A DNA stretch of 64,000 nt from Halomonas beimenensis. GTDB lineage: Bacteria; Pseudomonadota; Gammaproteobacteria; Pseudomonadales; Halomonadaceae. The stretch spans positions 2,232,001-2,296,000 of the forward strand of contig NZ_CP021435.1 in the NCBI RefSeq assembly GCF_002549795.1. The letters are read 5' to 3'. Position numbers and translations under genes: made by a program. The notes beneath the pieces were generated by a model. That model did no database searches, was not told the DNA's origin, and saw only the letters and a list, made by a program, of their open reading frames with translations. Shown one piece after another: positions 57,888-64,000 of the stretch. The first letter of the stretch is position 1. The number at the start of each line of letters is the position of its first letter.

Positions 57888-58324
57888 AGGCGAATCCTTG
57901 AGGTGGACTCGACTCGCTCGAGATGCGGGATCTCGACACCCAGCAGCTCCAGCTTGGGCAAGGCGATTCCCGGATCATGATCGGGCCCGATGCCGATCCT
58001 CAGGCAGACCTCGAGCACACCGTCCTGGATCTCATAGAGCGCCTCACGTCCACAGCCTTGTATCAGGGCGGTGTCCAGCCAGGAGTCCTGCAGCACTCGA
58101 CCGACTTCGGCCTCGATGGCTTGCTGCACGGGTTCGCTGCCGATCGACAGCGAAGACCTTTCCACGCTCAGCACCGCCCGGCTCGCCTCCGCACTGAGAC
58201 CATGCAGGCTCTGGAGGACGGCGAAACAGATCGAATAGCTGACGATGGCGTAGAAGATCAACAGGAACAGCGGAAAGACGATGGCGAACTCGATTCCCAC
58301 CGCCCCTCGTTCACGACGCTTCAT
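57884..58324 (-). CDS. TadE-like pseudopilin
   Basis: A 146-residue protein with the TadE N-terminal hallmark ERGAVGIEFAIVFPLFLLIFYAI: a Gly, a Glu at position +5 and a hydrophobic helix, cleaved by a prepilin peptidase. The rest is the usual beta-rich extracytoplasmic domain with a pair of Cys (GCGREALY... LEVCLRIG). It is a minor pseudopilin of the Tad apparatus. ATG 58324, at the start of the signal, is chosen over an in-frame start 96 bp upstream. It overlaps the previous small gene by 14 bp and the GGDEF-EAL gene by 4 bp. Confidence 0.85.
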   Translation of the reverse strand: MKRRERGAVGIEFAIVFPLFLLIFYAIVSYSICFAVLQSLHGLSAEASRAVLSVERSSLSIGSEPVQQAIEAEVGRVLQDSWLDTALIQGCGREALYEIQDGVLEVCLRIGIGPDHDPGIALPKLELLGVEIPHLERVESTSRIRL

Positions 58325-58610
58325 GAGGCCCCCCTTGCCGATCGAGCTCGTCGAGGAGTTGACGATACAGGCTGCAGGCATTATGTCCCTGGCGAAGGTA
58401 GTCACCTCGACGATGCTCAAGCCGCTGGGCCCAGGCCAGTGCCTGACGCGGCTGCTGTGCCGCCCACGTCTCGAGCCGGGCCGTCAGGCGCGTTTTCAGC
58501 TCGGCCGCTTGCCGGCTGTCACAGCCATGGAAGGCCTGACTCGAAGCCATCGGGCTCCAGGCCGACATCAGCAACAGCAGCGCCGTCTTCAGGACCCTGG
58601 AACGACTCAT
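58311..58610 (-). CDS. Small exported protein of the Tad operon, unknown
   Basis: A 99-residue protein with a signal peptide (VLKTALLLLMSAWSPMASS) and two cysteines (HGCDSRQAAEL and HNACSLYRQLL) in a helical body. I do not recognise it. The start ATG overlaps the tadG stop by 4 bp and its end overlaps tadE, so it is firmly inside the operon and probably works in the periplasm in pilus assembly. Confidence 0.6.
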   Translation of the reverse strand: MSRSRVLKTALLLLMSAWSPMASSQAFHGCDSRQAAELKTRLTARLETWAAQQPRQALAWAQRLEHRRGDYLRQGHNACSLYRQLLDELDRQGGPHEAS

Positions 58611-60433
58611 TTCACCAACTCCACCCGTCCCGAGCTCGCATCGATGACCTGCACCTCGAGCACGTCCAGCCGGATTCCCAGCAGTTCCAGTAGAGGCCCC
58701 AGAACGACGGTCCCGATGTTCTCGACGAGCGGGCTCAGCACATTCATCAATAATTGCAGGATGGGCTCCAGGACACCCTTGACCACGGTGTCCACGATGT
58801 CGTCGATGACGCACCCCAGTTCCAGCAGGCCGCAGTTACCGTCACCGCTACTCAGCAGGTCGACATCGACCTCCAGGTTGTTGCCCAGACTCGATAGCAG
58901 CCCCCCCAGGGAATTGCCGGGTTCCAGCTCGACCTCCTGGGTGTGCGGATAAGGCGGCGAGTACGACAGACGCTCATCACCCTCGTCGATCACCAGCCCC
59001 CCGCGTCGCGCGGCCACGGCTTCGGCGGACACTCGGATATCCACCAAGGAAGCATCATCGGCATCCAGAATATTGACCGACAAGGGGGCCGGCGGCATGC
59101 CGAAGGGATCACCCAGATCGCCGCTGTCACCGAGGTAAAGGGCCGCCAGCGTCGGTTTGGCCAGGATCTCGACCTCGCCACCGGGGCCCAGCTCGGCCAA
59201 GGCCGCCTTGCCGCTTCCCGCATCCAGGCGCAGGCCGAGGTCCAGGCTGACCAGCCCCAGGTCGAGGTAGGTACTGACGGTCAGCGCCACCTGCGGGGAC
59301 ATGACCTCGGTCCGCCAGTGGCGATGGCCGTCGGGCGACGCGAGTCGACCAGGGGGACCGATGGCCAGCTTGGGAGGCTCGACGATCGTCAAGCCGATAT
59401 CCAGATCGAGGACGCTGTCGAGTTCGTCGATGCCCTCTCCGAGCGCCTCCGAGCTGACGTCCAGATCGATAACATTGTCTCCATTGGCGACCAGTAACCC
59501 GACCCCCAGCAGATCGCCCAGTCGGAGCTGAGTCTCGAGTGCCTCGTCCCGCCCACCGCCGGGCATCTCCAAAGCAAGGAGTTCACCAAGGGTGATATCC
59601 CTGAGCCCGATGCCGGCGCTTTCCTCGATCAGGCTGAGCAGCCCGAGGTCGATGCCGGCCAGCTCTCCCTCCTCCTGGCGACGCTGCAGCACCTCGGCCA
59701 TCAGCTCGACGAACCGGGATACCGATAGGTCGGCGTTGAGCAGCTCGTCGATGGATGACACCGCCTCCAGACCGACCAGGGGCATTGCTTCCGCCAGCTG
59801 CAGCAGGGTGATATCCGTATCCAGCAGGCCCTGATGATCGATCAGCGACAGATCAAGATGGCTCTCGGCCAGCACCCCCCTCAACAGGGGAGCCAGGAGC
59901 GGTGAGCTGTCACTGTCGACCTTGAGCAAGCTGGTGCCGACCGTAAAGGCCGCCGTCCCGCTCCGACTCGCCACGGCCTCAGCGGACAGGGTCAATGTCG
60001 AGGGTGCCTCTGCACCGCCCAGTGCCGCCAGGTTGGCTACCAGGCTGGTCGGCACCTCCTTCGAGGCCACCACGCGCAGGCTGTTGTCGAGGCCGACGCC
60101 TCCGGTGACGAACACACGCCTGTGGTTCTCGACCCTCAGGCTGCCGAGTTCGGCCTCGAGGGTGTTATCCGCGGCGTCAGCATCGAATTCGTTGCGCGAT
60201 GCCGCCGCCCGCGCCAGGGCGTCGAGGTTGTCGGCCTCGGGCAGCGAGACCTGCGCCATGGCCTCGAGCGCCGCCAAGTCGGCGACACGCTGCAGGTTGC
60301 GCTTCTCCATGTAGAGCCGCCCGGTATCCAGGGCCAGGGCGATGCACAGCACCGTCAGCAGCATGACGAAGGCGCCGAGCAAGCCGATGGCGCCGGCCTG
60401 GCGCCGGCTCCATCGGTAACCGTTACGTCTCAT
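58607..60433 (-). CDS. TadG-like pilus assembly protein
   Basis: A 608-residue protein with a TadE/G-type N-terminus (RRQAGAIGLLGAFVMLLTVLCIALALDTGRLYMEKRNLQ) shown here in part as QAGAIGLLGAFVMLLTVLC, an Asp/Glu-type residue and a long hydrophobic helix. The large extracytoplasmic part is rich in Leu-Asp-Leu-type stretches (DLDVSSEALGEGIDELDSV) with Gly, and has a late Cys pair (NCGLLELGCVI). It fits the putative Flp pilus-assembly TadG group (DUF2134-like). I took the ATG at 60433, overlapping the previous stop by one base. Confidence 0.75.
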   Translation of the reverse strand: MRRNGYRWSRRQAGAIGLLGAFVMLLTVLCIALALDTGRLYMEKRNLQRVADLAALEAMAQVSLPEADNLDALARAAASRNEFDADAADNTLEAELGSLRVENHRRVFVTGGVGLDNSLRVVASKEVPTSLVANLAALGGAEAPSTLTLSAEAVASRSGTAAFTVGTSLLKVDSDSSPLLAPLLRGVLAESHLDLSLIDHQGLLDTDITLLQLAEAMPLVGLEAVSSIDELLNADLSVSRFVELMAEVLQRRQEEGELAGIDLGLLSLIEESAGIGLRDITLGELLALEMPGGGRDEALETQLRLGDLLGVGLLVANGDNVIDLDVSSEALGEGIDELDSVLDLDIGLTIVEPPKLAIGPPGRLASPDGHRHWRTEVMSPQVALTVSTYLDLGLVSLDLGLRLDAGSGKAALAELGPGGEVEILAKPTLAALYLGDSGDLGDPFGMPPAPLSVNILDADDASLVDIRVSAEAVAARRGGLVIDEGDERLSYSPPYPHTQEVELEPGNSLGGLLSSLGNNLEVDVDLLSSGDGNCGLLELGCVIDDIVDTVVKGVLEPILQLLMNVLSPLVENIGTVVLGPLLELLGIRLDVLEVQVIDASSGRVELVK

Positions 60434-60768
60434 CACTCACCGAAATCCATGTCGATGTAGTCGTCGGGGATCGCATGACTGAAGCTGTCCACATAGCGTC
60501 GATAGATACGCGCCTGGACGGCACCCGACAGCGTCTGGGCCCTCGACGTGGCCAGGCGGCCACTGCGCTGCGTTTCCAGCAGCCGGGCGGCTCGCTCTCC
60601 GGGGGCCATGCCGCGTCGATGGGCGTATGCGGTCTGCCTGACCTCGGCCGTCGCTTTCGGTGGCGCTGCATCGCTCGCCCCCGCCACCCCGACGGGAGCG
60701 AGTAAGGCCGCGGTCAGCAGCAGGGCCAGGGGGCTGAGGGTGTGATGCCCACGCTCGAATTGGTGCAT
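60433..60768 (-). CDS. DUF3613-like small exported protein of the Tad operon
   Basis: A 111-residue protein with a signal peptide (LALLLTAALLAPVGVAGA) and a C-terminal region GERAARLLETQRSGRLATS... VQARIYRRYVDSFSHAIPDDYI, which resembles the DUF3613 proteins found in tad clusters of other proteobacteria. The function is unknown. It lies 31 bp after tadD and touches tadG. Confidence 0.65.
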   Translation of the reverse strand: MHQFERGHHTLSPLALLLTAALLAPVGVAGASDAAPPKATAEVRQTAYAHRRGMAPGERAARLLETQRSGRLATSRAQTLSGAVQARIYRRYVDSFSHAIPDDYIDMDFGE

Positions 60769-60799
60769 GTCGTCTCCTTTCCTTGGTTACCGCTTTCCG

Positions 60800-61534
60800 T
60801 CATTCATCGCCCTCGCCGGGCTCGGACCGAGCCAGTCGACGCAAGCGCTCCACCAGCTCGCCATCGACGCCGTAACGGGCCGCCAGTCGCTGCGCCTCGG
60901 CCGTCCGGCCTTCCTGCATCAGTAGCATCACCAGGTTGCTGGCGGCACGGGACCGGTCGCCGCCGAGCTCCAGGGCGGTGAGCAGTTCCTCACGAGCCTC
61001 GCGACGTCGCCCCTCGAGCAACAGCAGGTATCCCAGGTCGTTGCGAATGTCCGGGTCCGCGGGGCGCGCCAGTCGCGACTCACGCATCAATAGCAGGGCC
61101 TCATGGCGCTCGCCCCGGGCCACCGCGTTACGCGCCATCCCATGGTAGGCATCCGCCGCCAGGCAGCCGGTGGCCAGGGTCTCGTAGACCGCATCCGCCT
61201 CGTCACGGCGGCCGATGGCTCTCAGGGCATCCGCGCGCATCAGGGTAGTTTCGGCAAAATCGAGACCGAGGGTCTCGAGATGCGCCAGGGCCGAGCGCGG
61301 ACGGTCTTGCTCCAACTGCTGGCGGATCATGTCGATCCTGAGGCCTATCTCCGCCGCATAGCGCTCCCCGCAGGGGCCGACGGACTCGCGTCCCTGCCCC
61401 TCCGGAGCCTCGTCGAATACCAGCCTAGGCATCCGCTCCTGGAAGCCGGCACAGCCTCCCAGGAGCAACAGGCCGGCGAGCAGGAACCCGCGAACCAGGC
61501 CATGGCGATACCGTTTCATGGTGGACATCGTCAT
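60800..61534 (-). CDS. TadD-like TPR lipoprotein
   Basis: A 244-residue lipoprotein (lipobox LLGGC) with tetratricopeptide repeats through its length (ALAHLETLGLDFAETTLMRA, ADPDIRNDLGYLLLLEGRRR, SRAASNLVMLLMQEGRTAEA). TadD is an outer-membrane or periplasmic pilotin-like factor needed for the Tad secretin. It is 1 bp from the tadC stop in the same transcript. Confidence 0.83.
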   Translation of the reverse strand: MTMSTMKRYRHGLVRGFLLAGLLLLGGCAGFQERMPRLVFDEAPEGQGRESVGPCGERYAAEIGLRIDMIRQQLEQDRPRSALAHLETLGLDFAETTLMRADALRAIGRRDEADAVYETLATGCLAADAYHGMARNAVARGERHEALLLMRESRLARPADPDIRNDLGYLLLLEGRRREAREELLTALELGGDRSRAASNLVMLLMQEGRTAEAQRLAARYGVDGELVERLRRLARSEPGEGDE

Positions 61535-61535
61535 C

Positions 61536-62444
61536 CTAGCTCCCCAGGTTGCCGAGCATGCCGCCCAGGTTGATCACCGCCGGCCCCGCGAGCACGATCA
61601 GCAACGCCGGGAAAAGGAACACCATCATCACCAGCGACATCTTCCCGGACAGGCTCGAGACCGCCTCCTGGATGCGCAGACGCCGGCGATCCCTCAGCCG
61701 ATGTCCGAGATCCAGCAGGGCGCGACGCGCTCCGCCACCGGAGGCCGAGATCTGCGCCAGCAGCTTGAGCAGGTCCTCGAGCCCCTCGCTCGGCTGGATG
61801 GCGGCCAGATCCTCGAGCACCTCCTCCCGCGCCTGGCCGGCCTCGATGCGTAGCAGGACCAGGCGAAGCTCACGGACGCTCTCCGGGCAAGCCTCGTCGA
61901 GATTGTGAATCAGGCCTCTCAGCACCCCTTCCAGCGTCATGCCGGATTCCCACAGCATGCGGGTGACCTGGATGACCATGTCGGCCTCCTCGTCGAGACG
62001 CGCGACCCGGCGCTGACGACAACGCTTGAGCCACAGCCAGACCATCACGGCCGCCGCGCCGGCGAAGGCCAGGCCCGCGACCAGTACCCGGGGCCAGGCG
62101 AGCCCCAGCTGCATGCCATAGAGGACCCCGCCGCTGAACACGCCGAAGACGATCAGTGCATTGGCGAACAGCAGGTAAAGCTGGGCGCGGCTGCCGATGT
62201 ATCCCGCCTGACGCAGCATCAACGCCAGCTCCGCCAGCCAGGGCCGATCGCTGGTCTGACGCCGCCACAGTACGCGACCGCCCCCCAGCAGGCGGGCTTC
62301 CAGCGCCGCGGCCTGTCGACGATGATCCGCAACGCCGGACGACACCCTCGGCCCGCGACGCGGCGAGCGCACCAGCCGGGCCAGACGCAGGCAGAGGGCG
62401 GCGGCCACCAGGGTCAGCAGCGAACTCGTCAACAGTAGCGTCAT
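61536..62444 (-). CDS. tadC: TadC, type II/IV secretion inner-membrane platform protein
   Basis: A 302-residue GspF-family (T2SSF) membrane protein with about four helices (LLLTSSLLTLVAAALCL at the start, VLVAGLAFAGAAAVMVWLW, MVFLFPALLIVLAGPAVIN at the end). The cytoplasmic F domain has WESGMTLEGVLRGLI and ILLRIEAGQ-type sequence. With TadB it forms the platform that the TadA ATPase drives. It starts 22 bp after the tadB stop. Confidence 0.87.
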   Translation of the reverse strand: MTLLLTSSLLTLVAAALCLRLARLVRSPRRGPRVSSGVADHRRQAAALEARLLGGGRVLWRRQTSDRPWLAELALMLRQAGYIGSRAQLYLLFANALIVFGVFSGGVLYGMQLGLAWPRVLVAGLAFAGAAAVMVWLWLKRCRQRRVARLDEEADMVIQVTRMLWESGMTLEGVLRGLIHNLDEACPESVRELRLVLLRIEAGQAREEVLEDLAAIQPSEGLEDLLKLLAQISASGGGARRALLDLGHRLRDRRRLRIQEAVSSLSGKMSLVMMVFLFPALLIVLAGPAVINLGGMLGNLGS

Positions 62445-62466
62445 CCTGACCTCCCTCCGGCACGCC

Positions 62467-63345
62467 CTAGATCGATTTCAGCATTCGCCATAGCGCCACG
62501 CAGCCCCCCAGCTCGAGCAGCACCGCGGCCCACAACGCCATGCGGCCCCCGGCGGTGTCGAACATCGGCGCCATGAAGGCCGGGTTGCTGATCCACAGGA
62601 AGGCCGCCAGGCCCACCGGCACGCAAGCCAGCACGAAGGCCGTGACCCGGGTCTCGCCGGTCAGGGCCCGCAACTCCCGCTGGCCCCTTTCCTGCTGGCG
62701 CAGCAGCTCGACGAAACTACTCAGAATGTCCCTCAGACTGCCGCCATGGACCTGATTGACCTCCACCGCCGTGGCCAGGAGATCGAACTCCTGGATCTTC
62801 AGCAGTTGCGCCTCGCGACGCAGGGCCTCGTGGAGTTCCATGCCCAGTTCCCGGCGCAGATTGACCCGCCCGATAGCCTCGCGCAGCGGGCCATCGCCCT
62901 GCTCGCCGTTGCGCCGAAAGGCAATTTCCATGGTTGCCCCGGTGCCGAGATCACGAACCACCTGCTCGATGAGGCCGGGGAGACGGGCCCGGATGCGCTG
63001 GCGCAACTGCTGTGCACGCAGCCGCAGCAGTAGATTGCCCCCCAGCAAGAGCCCGAGGATCACCAAGGCGCCTGACCGATGGGCGAAGACCATCAGCGCC
63101 AGCACGATCAGCGCCACGCCAACGCCACCGACGACCACCACGCCTCGAGGAGTGGCATGCACGCCCGCCGCCGTCAGGTAATCGAGCAGCCAGTGCATGA
63201 GTGATTCCCGAGGCAACCGTCGCAGGCGACGCCCCTGCTTGACTCGGATCGCCCGATCGCTCTCCCGGGAAGCGCTGCGCCACAGCAAGGCGGCCGCCAG
63301 GAAGAGCAGCAGCATGGTGATCGACCAGAGTTGCCAGGCGCTCAT
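62467..63345 (-). CDS. tadB: TadB, inner-membrane platform protein
   Basis: A 292-residue T2SSF-family protein, the partner of TadC. Helices: LWSITMLLLFLAAALLW near the start, two central (GVVVVGGVGVALIVLALMVF) and two at the end. The F domain is recognisable by RDLGTGATMEIAFRR and VNQVHGGSLRDILSSFVELL. Its start overlaps the tadA stop by 4 bp. Confidence 0.87.
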   Translation of the reverse strand: MSAWQLWSITMLLLFLAAALLWRSASRESDRAIRVKQGRRLRRLPRESLMHWLLDYLTAAGVHATPRGVVVVGGVGVALIVLALMVFAHRSGALVILGLLLGGNLLLRLRAQQLRQRIRARLPGLIEQVVRDLGTGATMEIAFRRNGEQGDGPLREAIGRVNLRRELGMELHEALRREAQLLKIQEFDLLATAVEVNQVHGGSLRDILSSFVELLRQQERGQRELRALTGETRVTAFVLACVPVGLAAFLWISNPAFMAPMFDTAGGRMALWAAVLLELGGCVALWRMLKSI

Positions 63346-64000
63346 GCCGGCTCCTCGATACGCTTTTGCCAGTCGATGTCATCGACCAATCGCCGATCGT
63401 TGCGGTGGTAGAGGGTCGCCAGGCTCACCCGGTCCTCGGTCAGGCCACGCACTTGCTGGACCTCGACGACATGGCGATGCCCCTGGCCGTCCCGGGTGAC
63501 ATGCACCACCAGGTCGAGCGCCGTGGCAATGATCTGGTTGACCAGTCCATCGCTGGCCTCGAAGCCGGCCAGTCGCACCATCATCTGCAACCGCACCAGG
63601 GCGTCCCGGGCGGAGTTGGCATGCACGGTGCTCATCGACCCCAGGTGTCCGGTATTCATGGCCTGCAGCATGTCGAGGGCCTCGTCGCCCCGGCTCTCGC
63701 CGAGGATGACCCGATCCGGGCGCATGCGCAGGGCGTTGCGCACCAATTGCCGAGCGGTGATCTCGCCCTCCCCCTCGCTGTTGGGCGGCCGGGTCTCCAG
63801 GCGCACCACGTGGCTGTTGCCAAGCTGCAGCTCGGCGGCATCCTCGATGGTCACCACTCGCTCGTGATGGGGAATGTCGCGGCTGAGGATATTCAGCAAG
63901 GTCGTCTTGCCCGAGCCGGTGGCACCACTGATCAGCACGTTGCGCCGGTCGGCCACCGCCTGGCGCAGCAACGCCATCAGGGGCGCGGTCACCGCATCGC
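63342..64000 (-). CDS. tadA: TadA/CpaF secretion ATPase (5' part beyond the window end)
   Basis: The C-terminal ~219 residues of a CpaF/TadA-type hexameric ATPase are visible, reading in from the right edge. Motifs: Walker [17 protein letters not shown], the Asp box [12 protein letters not shown], Walker B region [15 protein letters not shown] and the His box [12 protein letters not shown]. It powers assembly of Flp-type pili. The window cuts the gene, so the start and N-terminal domain are outside; about half of a typical ~420-residue protein is seen. Upstream tad genes (secretin, pilin) presumably lie further right. Confidence 0.92.
   Translation of the reverse strand, partial: DAVTAPLMALLRQAVADRRNVLISGATGSGKTTLLNILSRDIPHHERVVTIEDAAELQLGNSHVVRLETRPPNSEGEGEITARQLVRNALRMRPDRVILGESRGDEALDMLQAMNTGHLGSMSTVHANSARDALVRLQMMVRLAGFEASDGLVNQIIATALDLVVHVTRDGQGHRHVVEVQQVRGLTEDRVSLATLYHRNDRRLVDDIDWQKRIEEPA

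Overview
The window looks like the chromosome of a halophilic or marine gammaproteobacterium, most likely Halomonas or a close relative. This rests on very high GC (C/G-rich third positions nearly throughout), a complete Na+-translocating NQR operon next to sthA, gap and mfd (an arrangement also known from Pseudomonas), and a catabolic cluster with a betaine/choline-type binding protein. The species assignment is inference; there is no rRNA or other marker gene here.

Layout. (1) 1-10.1 kb, + strand: a cut-off LysR regulator, then a Rieske oxygenase, an SDR, a betaine-type ABC binding protein, a GMC (choline dehydrogenase-like) oxidoreductase, an oxygenase reductase, an aldehyde dehydrogenase, a class II aldolase-like protein and a GlxA-type AraC regulator. 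Together they suggest oxidative breakdown of a quaternary or methylated amine. Two copies of a dispersed intergenic repeat bracket its second half. (2) 10.3-13.1 kb: a transporter-like membrane protein, a RAYT transposase flanked by REP palindromes, and a zinc-ribbon protein. (3) 13.3-21.0 kb, + strand: leuS-lptE-holA, a periplasmic SuoX-fold protein coupled to a diguanylate cyclase, a PA2779/PA2778-like pair and a DUF488 protein. (4) 21.0-22.1 kb: an intact IS481-family element. (5) 22.1-39.4 kb, all - strand: a 15-gene surface polysaccharide locus with locally lower GC. It holds an initiating sugar transferase, a Wzc-type tyrosine kinase, an MsbA/PglK-type ABC flippase, two Wzy/WaaL-like proteins, glycosyltransferases, a sugar aminotransferase, two ATP-grasp proteins, two kinase-like P-loop proteins, a PLP decarboxylase, a PurN-like formyltransferase and a PhyH dioxygenase. 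An exact ops element (RfaH recruitment site) lies in its leader at 39616-39627. (6) 39.9-49.6 kb, - strand: sthA, nqrM, nqrFEDCBA and a long-form gap. (7) 49.8-54.6 kb, + strand: mfd and an L,D-transpeptidase. (8) 54.6-64.0 kb, - strand: the distal part of a Tad pilus operon (tadA, cut by the window end, tadB, tadC, tadD, a DUF3613-like gene, tadG, a small gene, tadE), running by start/stop overlap into a degenerate GGDEF-EAL protein and an apparently active EAL phosphodiesterase.

Most promising material: the ops-controlled polysaccharide locus with its unusual set of decoration enzymes, the Cys-less SuoX-fold/diguanylate cyclase pair, and the c-di-GMP pair at the end of the Tad operon. All functional statements come from reading motifs and gene order; no database search was run.
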